Source: CAVTUU01 sp045804965 (GTDB taxonomy: Bacteria; Chloroflexota; Chloroflexia; Thermomicrobiales; UBA6265). Taken from it: 64,000 nucleotides of DNA. The translations under genes were made by a program, and so were the position numbers. This document shows positions 9,487-18,386 of the stretch, piece by piece; the stretch's first letter is position 1, and every line of letters starts with the position of its first letter. Location: the NCBI GenBank assembly GCA_045804965.1, contig JBJMMD010000006.1, forward strand, positions 48,076-112,075, written 5' to 3'. Below the pieces are notes generated by a model. That model did not search any database, was not told where the DNA came from, and saw nothing but the letters and a program-made list of their open reading frames with translations.

Positions 9487-9849
9487 TCACGTTCGGTTGA
9501 GACGAAGACGGAGCCAACTCCAACGCCGAGGGTAACTGATCAGGTGTGCGATCGCAATCCGGTTGCGCTGGGGGCCGGAAGAGACGACGGCGTGGTCGAT
9601 AGGTTGAAGGAGGATCTCGCGGCGGCTAAGTGTCAATGTCAAACCGCTTTCTTCCGCGATTTGGCGGTAGTGGGCTAGTGTAGCGTACGTCGGGCGTTCG
9701 CTGATACTCAGATGGAAATCAGCGACAGCTCCTGTAGCTGCTATTTGACAAGCCAGAAGAAGTTTCGCTTCGAGCGACGAAGATGATGGACCTGACTCGA
9801 CCAACGAGGACGTCCTGTTGGTCGAGCGTTTGTAAATTGGTTGAACCAT
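9487..9849 (-). CDS. Hypothetical protein (doubtful)
   Basis: A possible 120-residue reading frame beginning MVQPIYKRS, with AGGA 10 bases before ATG 9849. Residues 30-70 (AKLLLACQIAATGAVADFHL) look plausible as protein, but no family is recognised and the C-terminus is Arg-rich. A near-perfect 31-bp palindrome (9796-9826) lies inside it, which argues that the DNA may serve another role. It lies downstream of kdpE on the same strand. Confidence 0.25.
   Translation of the reverse strand: MVQPIYKRSTNRTSSLVESGPSSSSLEAKLLLACQIAATGAVADFHLSISERPTYATLAHYRQIAEESGLTLTLSRREILLQPIDHAVVSSGPQRNRIAIAHLISYPRRWSWLRLRLNRT
9796..9826. repeat. Long near-perfect palindrome
   Basis: CTCGACCAAC-G-AGGAC followed directly by GTCCTGTTGGTCGAG gives 15 paired bases with one bulged G and no loop. 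A second inverted repeat, GGTCGGC-TC-GCCGACC, lies at 9881-9896. No U-tract follows on either strand, so a simple intrinsic terminator is not obvious; an operator or protein-binding site is possible. Confidence 0.5.
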
Positions 9850-10026
9850 TGCTTCAGCATCCTGCCGAGACGTTCTTTCCGGTCGGCTCGCCGACCGCGG
9901 CGAATCCCGGTCGCGGACGACCTGTTCGCGACGCAACAAAAAAGTAGTGGTGATTCAATTAGAACGGCGTTTGAAAGGGCGACAATAATATTAGGAAGTC
10001 GTTAGAAGGTCTCTGGTCGCATCGAT

Positions 10027-10707
10027 TCATTCAGTCCGCAAGCGATACCCAACGCCAGGTTCGGTCACTAACAGGCGCGGCCGCGCAGGATCGACCTCAA
10101 GCTTCCGTCGCAAGTAGTTCACATACACACGGAGCTGCTGGGCATTTTCCGAGGCATATCCGCCCCAGACGCGCTCCAACAATTGGCGGTGTGTCATTAC
10201 CTTGCCGGCGTTCGTCGCGAGAACCCGTAACAAATCGTATTCTCTGGGGGTTAGGTGCAGCTCTACACCTCCCCTTGTGACGATGTGACGAGCGACATCA
10301 ATCGTGACTTCGCCAGCAGTAATCGTCGTAGATTGTGGAGCGCCGGCCCTACGCAGTACCGCGCGCAGCCGCGCAAACAGTTCGTCAATGCCAAATGGTT
10401 TCGTCAGGTAGTCGTCCGCTCCGAGGTCAAGCGCGGTTATCTTTGCGCGCTCTTCGCCGCGAGCGGAGAGAACAACAATCGGCGTCTGTGACCAGGTTCG
10501 TGTCTGACGGACGACTTCGAAGCCGTCGATGACCGGCATCATGAGGTCGAGCACGATAGCATCGGGCAACCAGGAAGCGATCATTGTCAGGGCAGATTCG
10601 CCATCCTCGGCCTCGGCAACTTCGTAACCGTGCCTGACGAGGGCCGTGCGCAACGCCTTCCGAATCGGTCCCTCGTCGTCGACGACCAGGATCCGTTCGC
10701 CGCTCAT
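10027..10707 (-). CDS. kdpE: KdpE-like OmpR-family response regulator
   Basis: A 226-residue two-domain regulator. The receiver domain (1-120) has the acidic pair in VVDDEG, the phosphoacceptor Asp in IVLDLMMPVIDGF near residue 53, and the conserved Lys in LTKPFG. The OmpR/PhoB winged helix (about 130-226) has LTPREYDLLRVLATNAGKVMTH and ends in LLVTEPGVGYRL, typical of KdpE. Its ATG overlaps the sensor stop by 4 bp, so the pair is translationally coupled. No kdpFABC genes are in the window; the linked transporter is the KimA-like permease upstream in the same operon. Confidence 0.8.
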   Translation of the reverse strand: MSGERILVVDDEGPIRKALRTALVRHGYEVAEAEDGESALTMIASWLPDAIVLDLMMPVIDGFEVVRQTRTWSQTPIVVLSARGEERAKITALDLGADDYLTKPFGIDELFARLRAVLRRAGAPQSTTITAGEVTIDVARHIVTRGGVELHLTPREYDLLRVLATNAGKVMTHRQLLERVWGGYASENAQQLRVYVNYLRRKLEVDPARPRLLVTEPGVGYRLRTE

Positions 10708-12380
10708 GCGGTCACATCACTTGATGTCCCAGCAGCTGATGCCGGCAAGCTGAAGTGAAACGTTGTTCCCCTCTCAATTTCGCTCGTTACCCAAATCCGG
10801 CCGCCATGTGCTTCTACCAACCCTTTTGCGATCGAAAGGCCGACACCCAGACCCGGCGCACGATGAGCAGTGTCAACTCGATAAAAGCGATCGAAGAGGT
10901 GAGGCAAGTGGCGCGGAGCGATGCCCTTGCCGTTGTCTTCAACCTCGAAAAGGATAGCGTCCGTTTTTGCTTGCGCTCTCAGGCAGACACAGGCGCCAGG
11001 TGGCGAGAATTTCAGCGCATTGTCACCCAAGTTCATTAACACCTGAGCGATCTCGACATAGTCGCACTCGATAAGCGGCAAATCGGGCGCGACTTCGGTG
11101 TGAATCTGGTGGTCGCTCGCCACCGCTCGCGGAGCGAGACGGCCCGCGACATCCTCGATCAATTCAGGAACGTCGTACCAGGCTTTGTCGGGCCGGAGAA
11201 CTCCACCCTCGATTCGCGTGAGGTCTAAAAGGTTGCCGACCACCAACGAAAGCCGGTCGGTCTCTTCGTCGATAGCGTGCAGGAGGTCGTCGCGCTCTTC
11301 CTGACTCCACTCGACCGCCGAATCGAGGAGTGAGGTCGTCGCCGCTTTGATCGTGGCCAGCGGCGTGCGCAGGTCGTGCGATACCCCCACGAGGAGAGAG
11401 GATTTGAGCTCGTCTGACTGCGCGAGCACTGCTGCTTTGGCAGCATCATCCGCCAGCCGGCCCTGTTCCAAAGCGATCGCTGCTTGATTGGCAAAACTGG
11501 CAAGCAGTTGCTCATCGGCGGCGTCGAAGGAACCGCCCCCTGGTTTGCCGTCCACTTGCAGCACCCCGATCACACGATCAGCTGTCGCGATTGGCAAGAA
11601 CAGTGCGTCTTGCCGGGGTTGCCTGGGCGAAGTTGCAGCCGCCAAGCCGGCCGGCTGAAAAATGCGTCGCCGCTCGTCTGTGGAGCGTTGCCGGGCAGGA
11701 GCGCGGTGGTCCATCGCCCAGCGCGCAATGGCAAGACCTTGACGATCAACCATGCTCGAAACCAGTGCCGGGTAGCGCGCCCGAACCTGCAGTTGATCCG
11801 ACTCGTCGGGTATCAGTATTCGGCCCGCCGCAGCGCCGTACGCAGAAACGACCCGTTCGGCGATGGAGTTCAGAATCTGATCGAGTGATGCATTTCCGAC
11901 GAGGGCGGCGTTCAACTCGTAAAGCAAACTCGTTCGTTTGCTCTCTCGCTCAACCTCGGCGGTCCGCTCGCGAATCCGCGCCACAAGTTGTCCCGTAACT
12001 GCCGCGACGACGAGGTACACGAATAACGCGAGGATGCCTTTGGCTTGGGCAACGGAAAATGTATGGTAGGGCGGAATAAAGAAGAAGTCGAATACCACGA
12101 AAGAAAGAAGCGCGGCCAATGCCGCCGGCCTCGCTCCGGCGATCAAGGCGACGGCAAAACAAAGCAGCAGGTAAATCAGCGCAACATTGAGGACGCCAAG
12201 GTTCGAGCGCGCGGGCAACATCACCGCGGTCGCGAACGCCACGGAGAGGATCGACGCGACGGGTCGCACACGCTGAACGCATGGCAGGCTCTTTGCCTCG
12301 ATTGCAAGGCATGCGTCAGCAATCCACGATTTCCCGCGGTTCGACCATGGTTTGTGTGGTATTTCTGACACGTTCGACAT
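10704..12380 (-). CDS. KdpD-like sensor histidine kinase lacking the N-terminal KdpD/USP domains
   Basis: About 558 residues. A membrane block resembling DUF4118 (four hydrophobic segments, about residues 45-140, with FVVFDFFFIPPYHTFSV) is followed by a GAF-like domain (about 150-310). The kinase core has the H-box VSHDLRTPLATIKA, N-box LMNLGDNALKFSPPG, and G-boxes VEDNGKGIAP and GLGVGLSIAKGLVEAHGG. E. coli KdpD has about 890 residues; the cytoplasmic N-terminal domain that binds c-di-AMP in some homologs is absent. ATG 12380 has GAGGTGA upstream; an upstream TTG at 12425 is the alternative. It is coupled to kdpE and lies 108 bp after the permease gene. Confidence 0.8.
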   Translation of the reverse strand: MSNVSEIPHKPWSNRGKSWIADACLAIEAKSLPCVQRVRPVASILSVAFATAVMLPARSNLGVLNVALIYLLLCFAVALIAGARPAALAALLSFVVFDFFFIPPYHTFSVAQAKGILALFVYLVVAAVTGQLVARIRERTAEVERESKRTSLLYELNAALVGNASLDQILNSIAERVVSAYGAAAGRILIPDESDQLQVRARYPALVSSMVDRQGLAIARWAMDHRAPARQRSTDERRRIFQPAGLAAATSPRQPRQDALFLPIATADRVIGVLQVDGKPGGGSFDAADEQLLASFANQAAIALEQGRLADDAAKAAVLAQSDELKSSLLVGVSHDLRTPLATIKAATTSLLDSAVEWSQEERDDLLHAIDEETDRLSLVVGNLLDLTRIEGGVLRPDKAWYDVPELIEDVAGRLAPRAVASDHQIHTEVAPDLPLIECDYVEIAQVLMNLGDNALKFSPPGACVCLRAQAKTDAILFEVEDNGKGIAPRHLPHLFDRFYRVDTAHRAPGLGVGLSIAKGLVEAHGGRIWVTSEIERGTTFHFSLPASAAGTSSDVTA

Positions 12381-12488
12381 CGCGCTACATTCACCTCGCG
12401 CTGTTTCTGTGTCAGTATGCGTCAAACCTGCCTTTCCTAGGTAATCCGCGAGACGAGCCAGATGAGGCGGCGACTGAGTACGGCCGCT

Positions 12489-14606
12489 TCAATCCGCTGG
12501 GGCATGCCGCGCCACGTGGTAAGGAACGTTGGCCACGATCACTCCGGGATGGAACAGCAGGGCTGCTTTTAATCGCAGCGCGGTCTGGTTATGGAGGAGG
12601 TGTTCCCACCATCGCCCGGGGACGTACTCGGGCAAAATGATAACCAGAGTGTCGGCGGGGAACGTTTCGCCAATTTCGTCGATATACCGCAGCAGCGGTC
12701 CAGCCAGTGATCGGTAAGGAGAGTCGATCACGAGGAGTTGGGCGAGCCCATGAGGCCAGCTTTCCCACTCCGCGTGCAATCGCTCCGCGGCGGTAGCGTC
12801 ATCAGTGACGTGAACGAGCGTGATGTGTTGGTCCGAGGTAATTGCCCGGGCAAACGCCAGCGCCTGCTTGGCCGGTACATTCAGATCGGCGATTGGAATA
12901 ATTGGCCGGAGGCGTACATCTCTTGGATCGAGAGGAGTTTCTGGTAGCTGGGAACCCGCGATTCGCCGGTAATGTTGTCCGATGCCCCACATCATGACAA
13001 TCAAGATCGGAACGAGGACGAGAACCATCCAGGCGCCGAGTAGGAACTTGGAAATGGCGACTTCGACCGCGACGATGCCAGTCGTCACTGCGCCCAGCCC
13101 GTTGATTCCGGCGCGCAATCGCCACCCGGGCTGTTTGGCACGCAGACGCCACCAGTGGACTACCATGCCGCTCTGGCTGAGCGTAAAGGCGACGAAAACG
13201 CCAACGGTATAGAGGGGAATGAGGTTCGTCACGCTCGCGTGGAAGGCCACGATTAACGCCATCGCAAGCCCGCTGAGCAATACGATGCCGCCGGTGAAGG
13301 CAAGCCGGTCGCCGCGAAAGGCAAAAAGCCGCGGTACCCAGCGGTCGCGGGCAAGAATGCTCAGCAATCGGGGAAAGTCCGCGAACGCTGTATTAGCGGC
13401 GAGCACGAGCAGCAGCGCAGTGGAAACCTGAATGAGGTAGAGATATGGGCCGTTTCCCACGAACGCGCGCGCGATCTGGCTGACCACGGTCTCTTGCTCA
13501 GTCGGATCAGGCAAGACACCCAATCGACCAGCCAAGAAGCTCAAGCCGATGAAAATCGAGGCGAAGCAAGATCCCATGACGATCAAGACGATTTGCGCGT
13601 GTTTCGGTTCAGGTGCCTTGAAAGCCGGCACGCCGTTGGAGACCGCTTCAGTTCCCGTCAACGCGACCGAACCGGAAGAAAACGCGCGGAGGATAAGCAG
13701 CAGCCCAAGTGTTTCTGTGCCATGCGTAGGTGCCCAGCTCGCCGGGGGCTCATAGTTAGGCATGTCGCCAAGCGCGAAGCGCACGAAGCCATAACCTAGA
13801 AGACCAAAGATCGCGACCAGGTAAACGTAGGTGGGAGCGGTGAAGATCGCCCCGCTTTCGCGAATACCGCGCAGGTTGCCCAGGCAGATCAGCAAAACGA
13901 ACCCAGCGGCAAGCAAGACGCGATGGGTGAAGAGCACAGGAAAAATCGAGGTCAGGGCAGCGACGCCGGCAGCGATGGAAACTGCCACCGTCAACACATA
14001 GTCAACGAGCAGGGCACCGGCCGCGATCAAACCGGGAAGGGGGCCAAGATTGTCACTGGCGACGATGTAGGATCCGCCGCCAGAAGGATAGGCCCCAATC
14101 GTTTGTTGATAGCTGATGACGACGATGGCGAGAACGGCCACGATGACCAGGGTGATCGGCAGCGTCAGTGTAAGAGCGCTGACACCGGCGAGTATGAGCA
14201 CGCGCATGATCTCCTCTGTCGCGTACGCGGAGGAGGAGATGTTGTCCGACGCAAATACGGCGAGTCCGGTGAAGATTCCAACTCGTTCGTTTGGCTCCTC
14301 AGTCGTCGCCAGCGGGCGGCCCACGAGCAGACGCTTGACGCCGGTGAACGCGGTCCCAAGGCGGGATCGCTGCGCGGGAAACACCTCGCCTGCGAGGACA
14401 TGGTAGTCAGCTTCGTCCGGTGGCTCGCCTCGTCGTCGCCTGCCGACGCGTACATATTGGTCTCCGGGCAGTCGACCATGGACAGTCTCTTCGTGATCGT
14501 GGAGTGTGACGGCTGTCTGTCGCGGATGATCGTCTGTCGAACCATTTGGATTTGAAGGTCTATCCCGTTGAAGCTGCGTCGCCTCACTTTTCGGCAATCC
14601 GTCCAT
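12489..14606 (-). CDS. APC-superfamily permease, KimA-like potassium transporter candidate
   Basis: About 705 residues. Twelve or so membrane segments start with VGIFTGLAVFASDNISSSAYATEE, characteristic of the KimA (YdaO) group of high-affinity K+/H+ symporters, followed by a soluble C-terminal region (about 570-690) with a UspA-like look. Many databases call this group 'amino acid permease', so ion selectivity is inferred. Linkage to a KdpD/KdpE-like pair supports a potassium role. Start choice is uncertain: ATG 14606 (used here) or TTG 14621; neither has a strong ribosome binding site. The first codons lie in a roughly 100 bp sequence repeated at 15.2 kb. Confidence 0.7.
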   Translation of the reverse strand: MDGLPKSEATQLQRDRPSNPNGSTDDHPRQTAVTLHDHEETVHGRLPGDQYVRVGRRRRGEPPDEADYHVLAGEVFPAQRSRLGTAFTGVKRLLVGRPLATTEEPNERVGIFTGLAVFASDNISSSAYATEEIMRVLILAGVSALTLTLPITLVIVAVLAIVVISYQQTIGAYPSGGGSYIVASDNLGPLPGLIAAGALLVDYVLTVAVSIAAGVAALTSIFPVLFTHRVLLAAGFVLLICLGNLRGIRESGAIFTAPTYVYLVAIFGLLGYGFVRFALGDMPNYEPPASWAPTHGTETLGLLLILRAFSSGSVALTGTEAVSNGVPAFKAPEPKHAQIVLIVMGSCFASIFIGLSFLAGRLGVLPDPTEQETVVSQIARAFVGNGPYLYLIQVSTALLLVLAANTAFADFPRLLSILARDRWVPRLFAFRGDRLAFTGGIVLLSGLAMALIVAFHASVTNLIPLYTVGVFVAFTLSQSGMVVHWWRLRAKQPGWRLRAGINGLGAVTTGIVAVEVAISKFLLGAWMVLVLVPILIVMMWGIGQHYRRIAGSQLPETPLDPRDVRLRPIIPIADLNVPAKQALAFARAITSDQHITLVHVTDDATAAERLHAEWESWPHGLAQLLVIDSPYRSLAGPLLRYIDEIGETFPADTLVIILPEYVPGRWWEHLLHNQTALRLKAALLFHPGVIVANVPYHVARHAPAD

Positions 14607-14690
14607 CTTTTCGCTGTGCAATCTTTCCGGCTGTCACGGGCACACTCAGCCAATTTCCGGCACACGCCTCCAAAGAGCGCTCTTAGCGGC
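14587..14690. repeat. Imperfect direct repeat, copy 1 (permease 5' end)
   Basis: This stretch, containing GGCAATCCGTCCATCTTTTCG and CAATCTTTCCGG, aligns with 15223-15326 at roughly 70% identity by eye in the same orientation. It spans the start region of the permease and its upstream DNA. The two copies bracket YdeI-like gene A. Confidence 0.5.
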
Positions 14691-14815
14691 ACAATGTCCG
14701 GGCCAGCGGGAAAGCATGGCGGCAAGCAAGTTAGGATGGAATTAGAAACACTGTGGATGTCGTGAGAAACGGATTAGAAACGGTGGCCGAATCTGGAGCC
14801 GGAGTGCGACACCAG

Positions 14816-15166
14816 ATGGGGATTGAGGATGGCATTCAGTTTGATGACGCGGTCACGTTTGATCGCTGGTTGGATGAGCACGGGCAGCACGAGCGCCGAC
14901 TTTGGGCGGTGATTTATAAAAAGTCGAGCCAGAAGCAGACGGTGACATTTGACGCGCTCCTCGAAGTGGCGCTGACTCGCGGCTGGGTCGATGTCCAGAC
15001 CAAGGGGACCGACGAGGAACGGTATGGGATTCGGTTCGTGGCACGGAAACCGGGAAGCAATTGGTCGGCGACGAACCGGAAGATTGTGAAGCGGCTGATT
15101 GCGGATGGACGGATGCACGAGGCGGGCGCAGCACGCTTGCCGCCAGATCTATTCGCCGACGAATGA
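14816..15166 (+). CDS. YdeI/OmpD-associated family protein, copy A
   Basis: A 116-residue protein with the family core DRWLDEHGQHERRLWAVIYKK, LEVALTRGWVDVQTKG and ARKPGSNWSATNRKIVKRLIADGRM. YdeI-type proteins are linked to bacteriocin or peptide resistance in some bacteria, but no biochemical role is established here. The usual C-terminal tail after the GRM segment is replaced by a short ARLPPDLFADE ending. ATG 14816 is chosen (GGAG upstream); an in-frame GTG at 14753 would add 21 residues. The 3' 300 bp are nearly identical to copy B at 21.3-21.6 kb. Confidence 0.65.
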   Translation: MGIEDGIQFDDAVTFDRWLDEHGQHERRLWAVIYKKSSQKQTVTFDALLEVALTRGWVDVQTKGTDEERYGIRFVARKPGSNWSATNRKIVKRLIADGRMHEAGAARLPPDLFADE

Positions 15167-15223
15167 GGCGCTTCAGGGTCGGCGGCTGCTTGAAACGCGC
15201 TCGTGGAAGCTGGCGAAGAACGG
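14921..15223. repeat. 303-bp direct repeat, copy A
   Basis: It aligns without gaps to 21325-21627. The last 78 bases (15146-15223) are identical to 21550-21627 and run past the YdeI stop codon into what, in copy B, is the tail of the opposing membrane-protein gene. Here that tail is a C-terminal remnant only (antisense FFASFHERVSSSRRP), so copy B looks ancestral. Confidence 0.85.
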
Positions 15224-15326
15224 CTCGGCAATCTGTCCATCTTCTTGCTGCGTAATCTTTCCAGCCGTCGGGCTCAAATTTAGCCAATTTTCGGGGTGCC
15301 TGCAAAATGCTCTCAACCCAACACAA
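15223..15326. repeat. Imperfect direct repeat, copy 2
   Basis: This matches 14587-14690 at roughly 70% by eye, including GGCAATCTGTCCATCTTC and AATCTTTCCAG. It begins exactly where the 303-bp repeat copy A ends. On the minus strand both copies can be read as a short peptide with TAGKI.Q..DG.IAE in common, so they may descend from a coding end. Confidence 0.45.
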
Positions 15327-15420
15327 CGCGCGGACCGGCGGGAGAGAATGGGGCTACAGTTGCATCCTAGCTTCGCCGTCGGGATTAAAGTCTGGGCGAC
15401 GATCGGTGTTCACCTCGAGA

Positions 15421-15828
15421 TCATCCATGCCGGATCGCGCACCGCGTCGTCACGCTGCTGCTCGGAGAGGACGCGCTGTGGAAATGTGGTGTGGTGCGCA
15501 GCCAGGAGAACCCCCTGCCGTCGCTGCCTGGGCGGAGCTGGGCCGAGGTGACAACGTTTAGGGTTTCGACCCGTTCGGGGAACGGGATCTTCGCCAGATC
15601 CTGCCCCGGCAGGAGCGGGGTGGCGTTCGCCGCCGCTCCAGCCTGCTGCACCGCCGCTTCGCTCTCCCAAAGAGAGATCGAGAAAAACCACCCGTCCTCG
15701 GCCTAATACCCGGCGACGAAGCCCGGTTGAGCGATGAGGGCAGGCTTAAACCGCTCGGTCAGGTTGCGCAAGGATTCCGCCCGGATGTCTGGCGTTGCGG
15801 ACGCGAAAGTGGCAATTCGCACGATCAT
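15421..15828 (-). pseudogene. Antibiotic-biosynthesis-monooxygenase-like gene disrupted by an in-frame stop
   Basis: Reading from ATG 15828, with GGAGG five bases upstream, gives MIVRIATFASATPDIRAESL... up to FVAGY. An in-frame TAG at 15703-15705 follows, and the frame continues with EDGWFFSISLWESEAAVQQ to a stop at 15421. The reassembled protein of about 135 residues resembles small ABM-fold (dimeric alpha-beta barrel) proteins, in which a 'xGY' strand runs into 'W..S.W.SE'. The stop sits where such proteins have an aromatic or polar residue. The region after about residue 95 looks less conserved and may be out of the original gene. Confidence 0.55.
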
Positions 15829-16376
15829 CGGGGCCTCCGCTACTCATCACCGATTGCGCGCCGAGTATACCCGGATGGCGAGGACACTCCCCGACAGGGT
15901 ATCCGTGCTCGTCTGCTGACTTGACATCATTGCAACTTGGGATTGCCATTAGCTTCCAAGCGGCGCTGGCGTGAACGTTGAACATTGCGCCGCCAGCAGC
16001 GACCGGCGAGCACGTCACTCTTCGCTCTGCGGTCAGCACTTACACATCCCTCTACATGCTTTCCTGGATGATCGTGGCGTCCGCACGGGCTATCTTGGCA
16101 ACGGGTTCTGTTGGAGCCATTGGCGCATAACCACTGAGTGGCTCGGACCGGACCGTACATGGTTGTCGCGGTGGTCGGCTCCTTCCCTTTTCCGGCGTCG
16201 ACGCCAAGGCGGCGGGCTGGGCCAGGCGCGGCGCGGATATTTTGACCGGTAGAGGTGATCAATAAGGCTATCTGGGCCGAAGCGTCGTGGCCGCGTCATA
16301 TCGGTCAATTGTCAAGGCGGCTCTCCCCCTTCGGTGCTGGCGTCGATCACCGCCGGATAATGAAAGGACACTCAAC
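15829..16376 (+). other. Intergenic, no gene recognised
   Basis: About 550 bases upstream of the ABC transporter gene. Reading frames here are short and of low protein character on both strands. No tRNA, repeat or clear promoter was identified. Confidence 0.3.
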
Positions 16377-18278
16377 ATGAGCGCGGTCGCTGCTGCCACT
16401 CGTTCGCTTCAACCCGGTTCCACCGCACGCGGCATTCGGGTCGATGCGATCGGCCTCGGCAAGACTATCAATCGGGGCAAGCAAGCCCTGCTGCGAGAGA
16501 TCTCGCTCTCGTTTCGGCCGAGCGAGTTGATCGCGATCGTTGGCGCTAGCGGAGCCGGCAAGTCGACGTTGCTCGACGCTCTGACCGGCTTCCGTCAGGC
16601 CACGAGCGGGACCGTGCTGATCAACGGCCAGGATCTGTACACCCAGCCCGCCGCCCGCGACGCGCTCGGCTACGTCCCGCAGGACGACATCGTCCACCGC
16701 CAGCTCACGGTGGAACGGGCGCTGCGCTACAACGCCCGCTTGCGACTGCCCGACGATACAAGCGACGACGAGATCGAGCGGCGGGTGCAGGAGGCGCTGG
16801 CCGAAGTTGAGCTTGCCGATCGCCGCGACGTGGCGATCGACCGGCTCTCCGGCGGTCAGCGTAAGCGCGTCTCGATCGCGGTCGAGCTGGTCTCGCGACC
16901 CCAGTTGCTCTATCTCGACGAACCAACCTCGGGGCTCGATCCGGGACTCGATCGGCAGCTCATGATGCTGCTGCGCCGTCTGGCGGACGATGGCCGGACC
17001 GTCGTCCTCACCACCCACGCCACCAGCAATATCGCGATTTGCGACAAGGTCGTCTTTCTCGGACGCGGTGGCCGGCTTTGCTTCTTCGGCGCGCCGCAGG
17101 AGGCGCACCACTTCTTCGGCGTCTCCACATTTGCCGAGATCTATGCTGCCTTGGAGCACGACACCCGCGCAGCGGCAGAGTGGGAGGAGCGCTACCGCGT
17201 TTCGCCGTACTACAGCCGCTACATCGGCACCCGCATTGCGGAGCACCTTCTTGCCACGGACGGACGAATCACGGCGCGGACTGTCGAACCGAAGGACTCG
17301 GCGTGGCGCCAGTTCCAGACACTGACTCGCCGCTATCTGCGCCTGCTCTGGAGTGACAAGCCGACGCTTGCCTATCTGATCGGTCAGGCCCCGCTGATGG
17401 CGCTCTTCCTCGCCATGGTCAGTGGCGCCGAGGTCTTCCGCCTCGGCCAGCCCTTCGCCAACGCCCAGGTCGCGCTGACGTTGCTAATGATCTTCAACCT
17501 TTGGATCGGAGCGAACACCGCCTGCCGCGAGATCGTCAAGGAACGCCCAATCTACCGGCGGGAGCGTCTCGCCAACCTCCGGATCGGTCCCTACGTCGCC
17601 TCGAAGGTGGTCGTCTTGGCGATCCTCAACCTCTTCCAGACAGTGCTCTACGTCGGCGTCTTCGAGCTGTGGAGCGGGGCACCGGCGAACGGCGTCTTCC
17701 TGCCGGCCTGGCTGGAACTGATGCTGACCATCTGGATCACCGGCATTGTCGGCTCGGCGATGGCCCTCTTTATCTCGGCGGCCGCGGCGAATCTCGATCT
17801 GGCGCTCAGCATCACCCCGTCATCGATCATCCCGCAGATGTTGCTGGCCGGCGCGCTCTTCGCGCTGCCGGCCCAGGTTGACGTCCTCGGGCATGCCATG
17901 ATCGCTAAGCCAGCCATCAACGCGTTGGGCACGACCGCCGATCTGAACGCGATGTACTACGCCAGCGCGGCGGATCTGCCGGATACCCCGAAGGTAACGG
18001 CGCTGCTTGGACAGGTCGTCTTCAACCCGCACAGCTACGACGACAATCCTGGCCCCAAGACACCCGAAGCGGCTCGCGGCAGCCGGCGCCAGCACCTGCT
18101 CAAGCAGTGGGGCGTGCTGGCCGCCTGGGAGCTGCTCTTCGTCGGCCTGACGTGCCTGACGCTGAAACGCAAGGATCGAACCTGGAACGAGCGCCGCCGG
18201 GTCAAACAGGGAACCAGACCGGCTGGCCGTCTTGGCAGCACGAGTGCCGACCGCCCATTGATCGGGACGACATCATGA
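16377..18278 (+). CDS. ABCG-type half-transporter: ATP-binding domain fused to ABC-2 permease
   Basis: A 633-residue fusion. The ATPase (about 20-270) has Walker A VGASGAGKSTLL, signature LSGGQRKRVSIAVE and Walker B LLYLDEPTSGLDPGL, with the H-loop in TTHATSNI. The C-terminal half has about six membrane segments (about 345-605), with the EIVKERPIYRRERLANL element common in ABCG/white-type exporters. The family exports lipophilic compounds; substrate unknown. ATG 16377 has AAAGGA upstream, preferred over a longer frame reaching 16287. The STAND-LuxR regulator follows after 108 bp on the same strand and may control it. Confidence 0.85.
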   Translation: MSAVAAATRSLQPGSTARGIRVDAIGLGKTINRGKQALLREISLSFRPSELIAIVGASGAGKSTLLDALTGFRQATSGTVLINGQDLYTQPAARDALGYVPQDDIVHRQLTVERALRYNARLRLPDDTSDDEIERRVQEALAEVELADRRDVAIDRLSGGQRKRVSIAVELVSRPQLLYLDEPTSGLDPGLDRQLMMLLRRLADDGRTVVLTTHATSNIAICDKVVFLGRGGRLCFFGAPQEAHHFFGVSTFAEIYAALEHDTRAAAEWEERYRVSPYYSRYIGTRIAEHLLATDGRITARTVEPKDSAWRQFQTLTRRYLRLLWSDKPTLAYLIGQAPLMALFLAMVSGAEVFRLGQPFANAQVALTLLMIFNLWIGANTACREIVKERPIYRRERLANLRIGPYVASKVVVLAILNLFQTVLYVGVFELWSGAPANGVFLPAWLELMLTIWITGIVGSAMALFISAAAANLDLALSITPSSIIPQMLLAGALFALPAQVDVLGHAMIAKPAINALGTTADLNAMYYASAADLPDTPKVTALLGQVVFNPHSYDDNPGPKTPEAARGSRRQHLLKQWGVLAAWELLFVGLTCLTLKRKDRTWNERRRVKQGTRPAGRLGSTSADRPLIGTTS

Positions 18279-18386
18279 CCGTGAGCTCAGGCCAGAGTGA
18301 ACAACTCGATTCGCCGCGAGTCGAGCGAGCTATACATCCCGCGCGCCAGTCAGGAGCGAGTTTGACAGGGTCGGCCGTGAGATCGC

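Noticed and set aside
14606..14752. Possible c-di-AMP (ydaO-type) riboswitch upstream of the KimA-like gene
   Set aside because: The upstream region is under 150 bp, and I could not find the conserved GGGGA and pseudoknot elements of that riboswitch class.
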